Under the pieces are notes generated by a model that saw nothing but the letters and a program-made list of their open reading frames with translations, searched no databases and had not been told where the DNA came from. DNA of 58,213 bases from Campylobacterales bacterium (GTDB lineage: Bacteria > Campylobacterota > Campylobacteria > Campylobacterales > Campylobacteraceae): assembly GCA_014859645.1 (NCBI GenBank), contig JACUTV010000006.1, positions 1 through 58,213 of the forward strand, in the 5' to 3' direction. Both the position numbers and the translations under genes were made by a program. Shown here piece by piece: positions 26,286 through 35,695 of the stretch (position 1 is the stretch's first letter; each line of letters starts with the position of its first letter).

Positions 26286-27473
26286 CTAAAAACACGCCTC
26301 AACCAGCTCCAATGCGGCTTCAAGTTTGCCAAGTGGCGCAAAGGTAATCTCTTTGTCTGCTGTGAGAAAGTGTAGCTGTGTGGTATCACTCCCAAACGTG
26401 AGCGTTTCGTTTAGGATGTTTAAACACACTCCGTCAACTCCTTTGGCGTTTAACATAGCGCGCGCATTGGCATGGGCAGTTGCGGGGTTAGTTTCTGCTT
26501 TAAAGCCGATGCACCGTATGCCTGTGGCTGCTGCTTGGGTGAGAATGTCTTCATTTTCCACCAGTTCCAAGTTCCACGAAGTGCCTAAATCACTTTTTTT
26601 CGCTTTTCCTTCAAAGGGCTTTTTGGGAAGATAATCGCTCACTGCCGCGGCCATCATGAGTGCCGTGTGCGAAGGAAGGAGCTCAAAAAGCGTGCGCTTT
26701 AAAGATGCTGTGTTGGTGTAAGAATAACGGGCAAAAGGAAGGTGCGGGGCGTGTGGAGAAGCACTGGTGAGTAAGGTCGGCTGTGCTCCTTTTAAAAAAA
26801 GAGCCAAAGCCAAAGCTTCAGCCATTTTTCCACTGGAATGATTGCTAAGGCAGCGCACCGCGTCAATGGCTTCGGTGGTGCCTCCACCTGTGACAAGGAT
26901 TTTTTTACCCAAAAGGGCAGGGGTGCGTAGAAGGGTTTGGGCGATATACCAAAACACACTCTGGGGTTCCGCCATAGCGCCTTTGCCATGGGTTTGGCAC
27001 GCAAGGAGTTTGGCGATGGGTTCGACGATGCAAGCACCTCGTTGGCGCAACAGTTTTAGGGACACTTGGGTGGCGGGGTGTTCTATCATGTGCGTGTTAG
27101 CCGCGGGGGCTAGCACAAGGGGGTGCGGACACGCAAGGGCTGTTTGAAGTAGCAAGGCATCGGCAATACCGTGAGAGAGTTTGTTAAGGGTGTTGGCCGT
27201 GGCGGGAGCGATGCAAAAAAGTTCCGCCCAACGGTGGATATGAATGTGATTCTCTTGGCTTGCCCAATCTTCACTCTGCGCGTGTATGACCCGCTCACCT
27301 GTGATGGCTTCAAAGGTTAAAGGCGTGACAAAGCGCTTGGCTTCTTCGCTCATGATGACGCGTACGCTCGCACCTGCTTTGATGAGTAAACGGGCGAGTT
27401 CGACGCTTTTGTAAGCGGCAATGCTTCCTGTGACGCCCAGTAGAATCCGTCGACTGGTTAAGAGATGTTCCAT
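26286..27473 (-). CDS. coaBC: Bifunctional phosphopantothenoylcysteine decarboxylase / phosphopantothenate-cysteine ligase
   Basis: A 395-residue two-domain enzyme of coenzyme A synthesis. The N-terminal flavin decarboxylase part has LGVTGSIAAYKSVELARLL, SEEAKRFVTPLTFEA and PATANTLNKLSHGIAD; the C-terminal ligase part starts ILVTGGGTTEAIDAVRCLSN with NHSSGKMAEALA. Length is typical. It starts two bases after glmU. Confidence 0.95.
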   Translation of the reverse strand: MEHLLTSRRILLGVTGSIAAYKSVELARLLIKAGASVRVIMSEEAKRFVTPLTFEAITGERVIHAQSEDWASQENHIHIHRWAELFCIAPATANTLNKLSHGIADALLLQTALACPHPLVLAPAANTHMIEHPATQVSLKLLRQRGACIVEPIAKLLACQTHGKGAMAEPQSVFWYIAQTLLRTPALLGKKILVTGGGTTEAIDAVRCLSNHSSGKMAEALALALFLKGAQPTLLTSASPHAPHLPFARYSYTNTASLKRTLFELLPSHTALMMAAAVSDYLPKKPFEGKAKKSDLGTSWNLELVENEDILTQAAATGIRCIGFKAETNPATAHANARAMLNAKGVDGVCLNILNETLTFGSDTTQLHFLTADKEITFAPLGKLEAALELVEACF

Positions 27474-27475
27474 GG

Positions 27476-28774
27476 TTACTTCTTTGTTGGAAAAAAACGG
27501 TGGAAAAAACCCGCTTTGATAGAGAGTTTCGCGCGGCTAATGGCCAACGCCCCTGAGGGAATATTTTGCGTGATGGTTGACCCTGCGGCAATGAGAACAT
27601 CGTCCTCAATGACCACAGGGGCGATGAGTTGGGTGTCGCTACCGATAAAAACATTTTTTCCAATCTGCGTGCGGTGTTTGGCTTTGCCATCATAGTTACA
27701 TGTAATCGTCCCGCATCCTACATTGGTGCCCTCGTCGATGCTTGCATCTCCAAGGTAGCTTAGATGTCCCGCTTTGACCCCGTTGAGGGTAGAGTTTTTC
27801 ACTTCCACAAAGTTACCAAGGTGAGAATCTTGGATGTGGCAATGGGGGCGAATCCGCGCCAAAGGGCCTACGTGAGAGCGGATAATGGTGCTTGATTCGA
27901 CGACGCTGTTGGCTTTGATGGAGGAGCTGATGATGGTCGAATCTCCCAAAATACTCACGCCATTTTCAAGAAAACATTCCCCTTCAAAACGCGCTCTGGC
28001 GTCAAGAAAGATGGTTTCAGGAAGGCGCATGCTAACCCCTTGTTCCATCCATTTTTCCCTCAAACGCTGTTGCATGGTGGTTTCGGCTTGAGCAAGGTGG
28101 AGTTTAGAGTTAACACCCATAAACGCCTCTTCATCCACCATGACCGCTTTGACCGCTTCACCTTGGCTAGTGGCAATTTCCACAAGGTCCGTGAGGTAAT
28201 ACTCTTTTTGAGCATTGGAATTTTGCAGTTTCGGTAGTGCGTTTTCTAGGAATTTTTTGTGAAACACGTACACGCCCGCATTCACTGTGCGCAACGCTTT
28301 TTCTTGTGGGGTGGCGTCTTTTTCTTCGACGATGTGAGTGACGTTGCACGCAGCATCTACAACAACCCTGCCATATCCAAAGGGATTGCGCGCTTCAAAA
28401 ACGCTCACAACGACGGCTGCGTCGTGGTTTAGTAAGGGAACGAGCGAGTGGGCTTGCACCAAAGGCATGTCGCCATTTAAGACAAGTATGGTGTCGTGCT
28501 TGGGGTGTGCGGCCTTGATAGCCCCGCCTGTGCCTGGAAAATTGGCGTGGTCTTGGAGGACAAAGGTGACACCCTCAAAATACGAAGCCATAGCAGCCTC
28601 AATGGCCTCGTGTTCGTGGTAGAGCACCACGTGAATATCATCACTCAATGTTTTGGCTTCGCAAAGGATGTGATAGAGCATCGGATGACCGCTAATGGGG
28701 TGTAAAACCTTTGGCAAAGAAGACTTCATGCGTGTGCCAAACCCCGCAGCCATGATGACAATCGAAAGATTCAT
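27476..28774 (-). CDS. glmU: Bifunctional UDP-GlcNAc pyrophosphorylase / glucosamine-1-phosphate acetyltransferase
   Basis: A 432-residue enzyme making UDP-GlcNAc for peptidoglycan and LPS. N-terminal uridyltransferase motif: IVIMAAGFGTRMKSSLPKVL; LNGDMPLV follows. From about residue 240 on there is a left-handed beta-helix with hexapeptide repeats and the acyltransferase segment VGCGTITCNYDGKAKHRT. The ATG at 28774 follows GGGAG-like sequence; the in-frame extension to 28846 covers the intergenic region. First gene of the minus-strand operon down to truA. Confidence 0.96.
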   Translation of the reverse strand: MNLSIVIMAAGFGTRMKSSLPKVLHPISGHPMLYHILCEAKTLSDDIHVVLYHEHEAIEAAMASYFEGVTFVLQDHANFPGTGGAIKAAHPKHDTILVLNGDMPLVQAHSLVPLLNHDAAVVVSVFEARNPFGYGRVVVDAACNVTHIVEEKDATPQEKALRTVNAGVYVFHKKFLENALPKLQNSNAQKEYYLTDLVEIATSQGEAVKAVMVDEEAFMGVNSKLHLAQAETTMQQRLREKWMEQGVSMRLPETIFLDARARFEGECFLENGVSILGDSTIISSSIKANSVVESSTIIRSHVGPLARIRPHCHIQDSHLGNFVEVKNSTLNGVKAGHLSYLGDASIDEGTNVGCGTITCNYDGKAKHRTQIGKNVFIGSDTQLIAPVVIEDDVLIAAGSTITQNIPSGALAISRAKLSIKAGFFHRFFPTKK

Positions 28775-28851
28775 GGGAGCGTCCTTATTAAAAAATGGTA
28801 TTGTATCAAAAATAGGTGAGAAGCGGTTTAAGCGTTTGCCTCGCAATTTCC

Positions 28852-28861
28852 TTACATGTAA
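28852..28861. repeat. TTACATGTAA copy between glmU and motA
   Basis: Extended to a perfect 18-bp palindrome, TTCCTTACATGTAAGGAA (28848-28865), in the divergent glmU/motA intergenic region. It lies about 67 bases before the candidate motA -10 and about 75 bases before glmU. Confidence 0.75.
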
Positions 28862-28927
28862 GGAACCCCTTGTGCCTATTCGTAAAGGCTTAAAGGTTCT
28901 TTAACCAATCTTTAACCCAAAAGTAAC

Positions 28928-28933
28928 TAGAAT
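28928..28933 (+). promoter_or_regulatory. Candidate -10 for motA-motB-fliP-cvfB
   Basis: TAGAAT, 30 bases before the motA ATG and following AACTAG context; AAGGGG serves as ribosome binding site. No flagellar-class sigma promoter was found in this gap, so vegetative transcription is suggested. Confidence 0.4.
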
Positions 28934-28963
28934 ATCCGCATCTTTCACAAGGGGCGTAAACGC

Positions 28964-29728
28964 ATGGATTTGGGAACGGTTGTTGGGTTAGTCTTGACGC
29001 TAGCACTTTTAGCAGGCGCAATGGCTATGGGTGTAGGGGTAGGTCCTTATATCGATGTTCCTTCTATTCTCATCGTATTTGGCGGTACAACAGGTGCGCT
29101 GCTCACTGGTTTTAAGATGGAGCAGATGAAAAACATGGTCAAAATCTTTATGATTGCGATCAAACCTCCTCAAGAAAATGTTCCAGAACTGATCAAAAAA
29201 ATGGTAGATTATTCCACTAAAGCACGTCGGGATGGCATCTTGGCACTGGAAAATGATGCAAACAACGAGTCCAATGCATTTTTACGCAAAGGCCTTTCTA
29301 TGGCGGTGGATGGGAACGAGCCTGATAATATTCGTGATTTGCTTGAAATTGAGATGGAGCAAACCAGTGCGCGCCACAAAAGCAACGCAGATATTTTTGA
29401 CCGTATGGCGGGATATGCGGGTTCGATGGGGATGATTGGTACGCTTATTGGCCTTGTGGCGATGCTACTAAACATGGCAGACCCCTCAGCCATTGGTCCT
29501 GCGATGGCCGTAGCCTTGCTTACGACCATGTACGGCGCGATGATTGGTAACATTGTGGGCTCCCCCGTAAACAGTATCTTGCTTATCCGAGACAGCGATG
29601 AGACCTTGGCAAAAACGCTTATTTTGCAAGGTATTATGGCCATTCAAGCCGGAGACAATCCACGCACCCTTGAAGCTAAGTTGCTCTCTTTCTTGCCTCC
29701 CAATGAACGCACGAGTCAGTTTGAGTAA
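28964..29728 (+). CDS. motA: Flagellar motor stator protein MotA
   Basis: A 254-residue inner-membrane protein with four helices: two near the N-terminus (LGTVVGLVLTLALLAGAMAM) and two after a cytoplasmic loop with RRDGILALE and the charged residues that contact the rotor. GGYAGSMGMIGTLIGLVAML-like sequence (MAGYAGSMGMIGTLIGLVAM) is the conserved third helix. With MotB it forms the ion channel that drives flagellar rotation. Confidence 0.95.
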   Translation: MDLGTVVGLVLTLALLAGAMAMGVGVGPYIDVPSILIVFGGTTGALLTGFKMEQMKNMVKIFMIAIKPPQENVPELIKKMVDYSTKARRDGILALENDANNESNAFLRKGLSMAVDGNEPDNIRDLLEIEMEQTSARHKSNADIFDRMAGYAGSMGMIGTLIGLVAMLLNMADPSAIGPAMAVALLTTMYGAMIGNIVGSPVNSILLIRDSDETLAKTLILQGIMAIQAGDNPRTLEAKLLSFLPPNERTSQFE

Positions 29729-29737
29729 GCAGTAACC

Positions 29738-30517
29738 ATGGCCAAGAAAAAAGACCCCTGCAATTGTCCCAAATGTTTGCCAAACTGGTTGGCGGCATTT
29801 GGCGACTTGATGTCTTTGTTGCTGTGTTTTTTTGTCCTTTTGCTTTCCATGTCTACCATGGACGCTAAAAAAGTCCAAGAAGCCATCGGCTCTCTCGCAG
29901 GTGCATTGAGTGTTCTTGAAGGTGGTACCAAGACAGAAATCAGCCGTGAACGCCAACAACAAGCCACCCCCATCGAGCAACAAGAAGAGACCACACAAAT
30001 GGTCAAAACCCTTGCGCGTACCATTACAGATGTCAATGAAATGCTTAAAGCAACAGGTTCTCCTGAGGTCACCTTGGAAGAATCCGAAGATGGATTTATT
30101 ATTCGCCTGCCTTCTAATCTGCTCTTTCGCCCAGGATCTGCGGCCATCGACAACGACGACGCCATTTTATTTTTAATACGCATTGCCATGGTAGTGCAGC
30201 AGCTTCCTGAGGATTTGCACATTAACGCAAGAGGCCATACGGACAACACGCCACCTGCCCAAGATAGTCCCTTTAGAGACAACTGGGAGCTCTCATCAGC
30301 CCGCGCGGTAAGCGTGATTAAAGAGTTACTTCAAAACAACATCAAGCCCGAACGTGTGGTGGCTTCAGGAAAATCTTCCTATGAGCCTTTGGCCTCCAAT
30401 GCGACGGCTGAAGGACGAGCAAAAAACAGACGCGTAGATTTGCATTTTTATTCTCTTAACAAAGACAATAAAGGTGCAGCCCAACAAAGTGTTCTTGACC
30501 AACAAGGTGCGCAGTGA
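29738..30517 (+). CDS. motB: Flagellar motor stator protein MotB
   Basis: A 259-residue protein: a short N-terminus with CNCPKCLPNW, one membrane helix AFGDLMSLLLCFFVLLLSM containing the ion-binding Asp near residue 23, then a linker and an OmpA-like peptidoglycan domain (RGHTDNTPPAQDSPFRDNWE, SSARAVSVI). It anchors the stator to the wall. Whether the stator uses H+ or Na+ cannot be decided by eye. Starts 9 bases after motA. Confidence 0.95.
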   Translation: MAKKKDPCNCPKCLPNWLAAFGDLMSLLLCFFVLLLSMSTMDAKKVQEAIGSLAGALSVLEGGTKTEISRERQQQATPIEQQEETTQMVKTLARTITDVNEMLKATGSPEVTLEESEDGFIIRLPSNLLFRPGSAAIDNDDAILFLIRIAMVVQQLPEDLHINARGHTDNTPPAQDSPFRDNWELSSARAVSVIKELLQNNIKPERVVASGKSSYEPLASNATAEGRAKNRRVDLHFYSLNKDNKGAAQQSVLDQQGAQ

Positions 30518-31251
30518 GAATTCTTTTTGGGATTTTTCTTTTTTGCGCCTCTTTGTTGGGCGTGGATGAGACAGTAACGATTCCTACGGTTAACCTTAGC
30601 CTGAGCGCACCTAGTTCGCCCGAACAGTTAGTCACAAGCCTCAATGTTCTTATCGTTTTAACCATCTTGGCCCTTGCGCCTTCGTTGATTTTCATGATGA
30701 CCAGTTTTTTGCGCTTGGTGATTGTCTTTTCTTTTTTGCGCCAAGCTATCGGAACCCAGCAAATGCCGCCCAATACGGTGGTCATTTCCTTGGCGCTGAT
30801 TTTAACCTTTTTCATCATGGAGCCCATCGCAAAACAGTCTTATGAGGTGGCCGTAAAACCCTACCTTGCGGAAGAAATCAGTTATCAAGAAGCCTTTACT
30901 CTGGGCGTGGAACCTTTTAAAGAGTTTATGATTCGCAACACAAGGGAAAAAGATTTGGCCCTGTTTTTTCGGATTCGTAACCTTGAAAACCCTGCGACCG
31001 TCCAAGATGTGCCGTTGACTGTGGCAGTGCCCGCGTTTATGATTAGTGAGCTCAAAACAGCCTTTGAGATAGGCTTTTTGCTTTACTTGCCCTTTTTGGT
31101 GATTGACATGGTGGTGAGCTCTGTATTGATGAGTATGGGGATGATGATGTTGCCGCCTGTTATGATTTCGATGCCTTTTAAGTTGCTTATCTTTGTGTTG
31201 GTGGATGGCTGGAATTTACTTGTTGGAAATTTAGTGGAGAGTTTCAGATGA
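30514..31251 (+). CDS. fliP: Flagellar export gate protein FliP
   Basis: A 245-residue membrane protein of the type III export gate. A cleavable signal (ILFGIFLFCASLLG) precedes family blocks SLIFMMTSFLRLVIVFSFLR, RQAIGTQQMPPN, and VPAFMISELKTAFEIGF. GTG start overlaps the motB stop by 4 bases. In C. jejuni fliP also sits next to glmU. Confidence 0.96.
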   Translation: MRILFGIFLFCASLLGVDETVTIPTVNLSLSAPSSPEQLVTSLNVLIVLTILALAPSLIFMMTSFLRLVIVFSFLRQAIGTQQMPPNTVVISLALILTFFIMEPIAKQSYEVAVKPYLAEEISYQEAFTLGVEPFKEFMIRNTREKDLALFFRIRNLENPATVQDVPLTVAVPAFMISELKTAFEIGFLLYLPFLVIDMVVSSVLMSMGMMMLPPVMISMPFKLLIFVLVDGWNLLVGNLVESFR

Positions 31252-32090
31252 CACAAACCTTGCAGATAGGCCGTATAAATCAGCTCATGATTGAGCGAAA
31301 AAGTGACCCAGGATTGTATTTAAAAGCGGGCGATGGGGAAGAAGTTTTACTTCCAAACGCCTATGTTTCCATCACTATGGAAATTGGCCAAATGGTAGAA
31401 GTGTTTATTTACACAGACTCCGAAGACAGACTAGTTGCTTCGACACGCATGCCTGAGGCGCGTTTGGGTGAATTTGCCCTAATGGAAGTCAAAGATGTTA
31501 CCTCTTTTGGTGCCTTTTGTGATTGGGGTTTGCCAAAAGAGTTATTTGTGCCTGTAAAATTTCAAAAAACACCTTTTAAGATTGGCCAAAAACGGGTCAT
31601 TCGAGTGAGTTTGGACGAACAAACCAACCGCCTTATTGGCGTGGAAAAATTTGGCAAATTTCTCACCGCACGTCGCCCTGATTTTGCTATAGGCGATGCC
31701 GTAGCGTTGTTCATCCTTGCTTCCACACCCCTTGGTTTTAAAGCTATCATCAACAACCGTTTTACAGGAATGCTCTTTCATAATGAAGTGTTTGAACCTT
31801 TACATGTAGGGCAACGCACCAAAGGGTATGTGAAAGAAGTACGGATGGATGGCAAGATAACCCTCTCCTTGCGTCCTTTGGAAGATGGCGACGGGTTTGC
31901 GAAAGAAAAAATCCTTACGGTTTTGCGTGCCAACGGTTACGCGCTTCCTTTTGCTTACAAAGCCTCACCCGAAGAAGTGTATGCCCATTTTGGACTCAGC
32001 AAAAAAGCCTACAAGCGCGCACTAACGCAACTCCAAGCCGAAGGAGTAATTAGCCTCAACGATGAAGGAATGCGTTTTATCGGTGCCTAA
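31248..32090 (+). CDS. CvfB-like S1 RNA-binding protein
   Basis: A 280-residue protein built from tandem S1/OB domains and a C-terminal winged helix, as in CvfB: MEVKDVTSFGAFCDWGLPKELFVP-like second S1 region, VGVEKFGKFL, GYVKEVRMDGKITLSLRP, then LTQLQAEGVISLND at the end. CvfB binds RNA and affects virulence gene expression in Staphylococcus; its role here is unknown. ATGA overlap with fliP couples the two. It overlaps the convergent DMT gene by 14 bases. A one-mismatch palindrome codes the LHVG. Confidence 0.85.
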   Translation: MTQTLQIGRINQLMIERKSDPGLYLKAGDGEEVLLPNAYVSITMEIGQMVEVFIYTDSEDRLVASTRMPEARLGEFALMEVKDVTSFGAFCDWGLPKELFVPVKFQKTPFKIGQKRVIRVSLDEQTNRLIGVEKFGKFLTARRPDFAIGDAVALFILASTPLGFKAIINNRFTGMLFHNEVFEPLHVGQRTKGYVKEVRMDGKITLSLRPLEDGDGFAKEKILTVLRANGYALPFAYKASPEEVYAHFGLSKKAYKRALTQLQAEGVISLNDEGMRFIGA

Positions 32091-32925
32091 GGGTCGCTAG
32101 AGAGTTGAGCGTAATGGCGCTAAGAATAATGGCGCCTCCTAGAAATGTGGCTTGGGTGGGAATCTCCCCTAGCCACCACCATCCCCAAAAAGGGGCCAAA
32201 AGACTCTCCGCAATCATCAGGAGTCCCATGTGCGCAGGGATGAGATACTGGGTGCCTGTTCCAATCAAAATGCGTGAAAACGGGGTGACAAAAAGCCCCA
32301 TAAGTGCCACAAAAAAAAGTCCTTGCAGCGAAATCTCAAAAGAAAAACTAAGGCCACAAAAAAGTGCCATGAAAAACCCGCCAAACGAGACAAAGGCTAC
32401 CCGACTGGCTTTTTTGTAGCGCGAGAGGGTGACAAACAAAAAAGACATACACACCACCGCACCCATGGCGTAGAGGTTACCGTAAAAATCCCCCGTGCCC
32501 AAGTCGTCTGAGAGGATGACATACAAGCCGATAAACACAAAAAAAGCAGCCACGTAAATGCGCAACGGGGTAGGTTCTTTTAAAATGACAAGGGCAATGA
32601 GCGCGCTTATGACGGGGGCACTGGCGAGAATTAAGACAGTGTTGGCGATGCCCGTGAGAGAGACGGCCATCACAAAACAGTAATTGCCCACGCCCATGCA
32701 AAAACCCGCCAAAAGGGCCCCTTGGGGTTGTGCGCTTAGGCTTTGTTTCCATACTGTGATACCACGTGAAAGCAAGATGAGCTGTGTAGAGAGCACTACG
32801 AAAAGGCCAAAATAGACTCCGACCACTACGCCTGGGGCATCAGCAAGGCGGATGAGCGGCGCTTCGGCACTCATGAGCGCTACCCCTGCTAAGGTGATGA
32901 GCAACCCTTTGGTTTCTGGACCCAT
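32077..32925 (-). CDS. EamA/DMT-family membrane transporter
   Basis: A 282-residue protein with ten predicted helices in two EamA repeats; SGPVISALIALVILKEP-like (SAPVISALIALVILKEPTP) closes the first repeat and IAESLLAPFWGWWWLGE the second. Such proteins export metabolites, often amino acids or nucleosides; the substrate is unknown. It starts 9 bases after the membrane protein gene and may belong to the ABC operon on the same strand. Confidence 0.85.
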   Translation of the reverse strand: MGPETKGLLITLAGVALMSAEAPLIRLADAPGVVVGVYFGLFVVLSTQLILLSRGITVWKQSLSAQPQGALLAGFCMGVGNYCFVMAVSLTGIANTVLILASAPVISALIALVILKEPTPLRIYVAAFFVFIGLYVILSDDLGTGDFYGNLYAMGAVVCMSFLFVTLSRYKKASRVAFVSFGGFFMALFCGLSFSFEISLQGLFFVALMGLFVTPFSRILIGTGTQYLIPAHMGLLMIAESLLAPFWGWWWLGEIPTQATFLGGAIILSAITLNSLATLRHR

Positions 32926-32934
32926 TTTTATCCT

Positions 32935-33888
32935 TTAAAGCCACACGCCATTTCTAAGATAATACCCAAGAGGGTAGGCGCTTAGTATGAGCACAAGAAG
33001 TGTGTTGCATGTAAAGGAGAGAGTGTACCAAAACTTTTTCACAGGACGCTGAAGCAAGGCGCCAACAAGGGTAAAAACACCACCAAGGAGACCCAGAAAA
33101 AGCAGAAGATAGAGCAAATAACCGATGAAATAGTATTCGCTTTGCAGCAAGCAAAAAGGGCATTTGTGGGTGGGAAGTTCGTAAACATAGGGAGAAAAAA
33201 AGCGAATAAGCGCTTGAAGTGTTGCGCCCATCCACGCTAACGCCACAATCCCATAAAGAATCGGGCGGCGCAGGTAATATAGTAGGCCAAGTAGTCCATA
33301 AAGGCCAAAAAACAGCCCCAATAAAACGCTATTTTCGTACCAAACACTGGTGTTTGTGCTTTGGTCAAAAAGCACGCTACAACAGGCCACGGGCGCATCA
33401 GTGGGGATGTTGAGAAAATGGGCAAGTTCAAGTAAAAACTCCACCACTAAAACAAAAAAAAGCCCTTGAAAAAGCAAGAATTTTTTCCGTGTAAAAGGGT
33501 AGGTGGGTTCACTCAAATCCACACGGTGGAGTAAAACCCAGGCGCACAATAAAAAAAGCGTAAGGATTTTGACAAAAAACATCCACACACCCCAAGGCGT
33601 AGCGCTGACAATCCCCGCACCGCACATGGCGCCAAGTACATGTAAGGAAAGTCCGTCGATTACCCAGATAAAGAAAAAAAACAAGGGAAGTTTGAGCAGT
33701 AAAATAAACATGATAATCGTGGCAACCAAATAACTTTTTTTATTAAGCGTGTACTGGTAAGGGGTGGTTTGACGTGGGTCAAAATCAAGGCCAATGCGCA
33801 ACGAAGCAAGGAGTGCCACAAGGCCCAAAAAGAGTAAAATTCCCTCCACTAAAAGCAAGGTTTGGACATAGGGGTTTGTTAAAATCAC
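32935..33888 (-). CDS. Polytopic membrane protein with CPFC motif, ABC-operon member
   Basis: A 317-residue protein with about eight hydrophobic helices, not recognised. Between helices there is CCSVLFDQSTNTSVWYENS and later HKCPFCLLQSEYYFIGY, a CxxC pair facing one side of the membrane. The CPFCLLQ resembles the CxxC context of DsbB/VKOR-type redox proteins, but overall similarity is not evident. Its start overlaps the ATPase stop by 4 bases, so it is translationally coupled to the transporter. A copper, heme or thiol role is possible but only inferred. Confidence 0.75.
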   Translation of the reverse strand: MILTNPYVQTLLLVEGILLFLGLVALLASLRIGLDFDPRQTTPYQYTLNKKSYLVATIIMFILLLKLPLFFFFIWVIDGLSLHVLGAMCGAGIVSATPWGVWMFFVKILTLFLLCAWVLLHRVDLSEPTYPFTRKKFLLFQGLFFVLVVEFLLELAHFLNIPTDAPVACCSVLFDQSTNTSVWYENSVLLGLFFGLYGLLGLLYYLRRPILYGIVALAWMGATLQALIRFFSPYVYELPTHKCPFCLLQSEYYFIGYLLYLLLFLGLLGGVFTLVGALLQRPVKKFWYTLSFTCNTLLVLILSAYPLGYYLRNGVWL

Positions 33889-34538
33889 ACACGCCGTCCG
33901 TGAGAAAGCGCTACATGGTTACTGTTCCATTTTAAAAGCAGTGGGTCATGGGTGGCGATGAGCAAAGTTTTTCCCGCTTCGCGCAAGGCATCAAAGGTCT
34001 TTAAAAGTTCCTTCGTAAGCGTGGCATCGAGGTTGGCACTGGGTTCATCCGCAAGGATAATATCGGGGTCATTAATGAGCGCACGTATAAGGGCCACCCG
34101 CTGTTGTTCGCCTCCTGAGAGAAAAGAAGCCAGCGTGTGTTGGCGCTCAAAAAGCCCAAAACGTTTTAAGAGTTCCTGTGCACGCGGGGTAGTGTCTACG
34201 CCATCAGGCAAGGCAGGCAGGGCGAGGTTGTGTAGCACGCTGAGTCTTGGGATGAGATGAAATTGTTGAAAAATGATGCCAATGTGTTTGCGCCGAAGGC
34301 GTGAAGCGAAGTGTTCGGGCAACGAAGAAAGGGGCTCTTTGGCCACATGAATACTACCTTGGCTAGGTTGATACAAGCCCGCACACAGGGCAAGTAAGGT
34401 GCTTTTACCACTCCCGCTTGCTCCTGTTAAAAGGACGCATTCCCCTTGCTTTACATGTAAGGAAATATCCCAAAGGGCTTGAAAGGCTTGGGGCGTGCCT
34501 TCGTTAAAAGTCTTACTCACTTGTTCTGCGCGAATCAT
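33885..34538 (-). CDS. MacB/LolD-type ABC transporter ATP-binding protein
   Basis: A 217-residue ATPase: Walker [13 protein letters not shown] near residue 40, Q-loop FQQFHLIPRLSVLHNL, signature FLSGGEQQRVALIRAL, Walker B DIILADEPSANLD, and switch IATHDPLLL. It drives the FtsX-type permease encoded just upstream. ATG at 34538 overlaps the permease stop by 4 bases, so the start extension to 34577 is rejected. A TTACATGTAA copy codes the LHVKQ. Confidence 0.88.
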   Translation of the reverse strand: MIRAEQVSKTFNEGTPQAFQALWDISLHVKQGECVLLTGASGSGKSTLLALCAGLYQPSQGSIHVAKEPLSSLPEHFASRLRRKHIGIIFQQFHLIPRLSVLHNLALPALPDGVDTTPRAQELLKRFGLFERQHTLASFLSGGEQQRVALIRALINDPDIILADEPSANLDATLTKELLKTFDALREAGKTLLIATHDPLLLKWNSNHVALSHGRRV

Positions 34539-35695
34539 CGCATCACCTCTCCAGCGTCTTCCACGCTCGCTTTCCACGCGGGGATGATGGAAGCGGCTAG
34601 ATACAACGGCACAGTGGCAAAAAAGAGTAAGAAAAAAAGTGGCACGTCTAGGGAAAAAGGAAGAGAAAAAGCAGGGCGCAAGGCGCTGTAGCCTGTGAAC
34701 ATTAACCTTAAAAGCGGAGCGTCTAGGAAAAAGACATACCCAAGAGCAAGGGTGAAACCCACTAAAAACCCGCCTACACTGATGAGGGCGGCTTCGGTGA
34801 GTTTGTGCTTAATGATGTGTTCAACTTCCCATCCAAGGGCTTTTAAAATCCCAATTTCGCGTTTTTCTTGGGAGCTTAGACCACTGGCTTTGTCGTATAA
34901 AATCATGGCAAAGGTTACAAAACAAACTAAACTTAGCGCCAAAAACCATCCGCCTTTCATGTCATACAAATTTAAGTAGCGTTGGATGAGCGCCTCTTTA
35001 GAAAGAATACGCAAGGTGGGGTTCTGCGCGGCGATTTTAGAAGCCACGGTGCCAATCTCTTCTTCGTTGAGCACCTTAATAAAAGCATCGGTGCAACCTT
35101 GTGGCAAGCCTAAAATGGCGCGCGCTTGCGCCATGGGCATGAGGATGACATCATTGCTCAGCAAGGAAAGTTCGTGGTCGAAGGTTCCAGCAAGGGTGAG
35201 TCTTTCAAACCCGCCGCCGTGTTTTAAAAAAGAAAGGGAATCGCCAGACATATATTTCTTAAGCAAAAGTACCAACGAAGGTGAGGTGAGCAGGGGCGGG
35301 AAAGGGGTGTTAAATTCTTCCAAATGAGCACTAGAAGCAAGGGCGTTGTACTGTTCCGCGTAAGGTTCAATCCCCACAAGGGTGACATAGAGTTTATCGA
35401 GCTCCAAATAATACATCCCCCAGACTCGCCCTTGCACCATACTCACTCCCGCAATCCCCCAAAAAGGCTCCAAGGTCGCAGGGGAAATAGGTGCAGTTTG
35501 GCCACCTTGAAGTTGCTGGACTGTGAGTTCAGGCAAAGAAGAAGCACTGTGCAAAAAAGCGTGTTTTAGGCTATGGGTAATCATGAGTGACGCACTCAAA
35601 AGCCAAACCAAAAAGGTGAAGATGACACCAATAAGTAAGTTTTTACGCCCAAATCTCCCTAAAGAATGCAGGGTATAATCAAAAAGCGTCCTCAT
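34535..35695 (-). CDS. FtsX/MacB-type ABC transporter permease
   Basis: A 386-residue permease: one N-terminal helix (LLIGVIFTFLVWLLSASLMI), a periplasmic domain of about 200 residues, then three C-terminal helices with QEKREIGILKALGWEVEHIIKHKL, the FtsX-family coupling region. Members act as mechanotransmitters or move lipids, lipoproteins or small molecules rather than importing nutrients. Both ends overlap neighbours by 4 bases (ATGA). Confidence 0.87.
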   Translation of the reverse strand: MRTLFDYTLHSLGRFGRKNLLIGVIFTFLVWLLSASLMITHSLKHAFLHSASSLPELTVQQLQGGQTAPISPATLEPFWGIAGVSMVQGRVWGMYYLELDKLYVTLVGIEPYAEQYNALASSAHLEEFNTPFPPLLTSPSLVLLLKKYMSGDSLSFLKHGGGFERLTLAGTFDHELSLLSNDVILMPMAQARAILGLPQGCTDAFIKVLNEEEIGTVASKIAAQNPTLRILSKEALIQRYLNLYDMKGGWFLALSLVCFVTFAMILYDKASGLSSQEKREIGILKALGWEVEHIIKHKLTEAALISVGGFLVGFTLALGYVFFLDAPLLRLMFTGYSALRPAFSLPFSLDVPLFFLLFFATVPLYLAASIIPAWKASVEDAGEVMR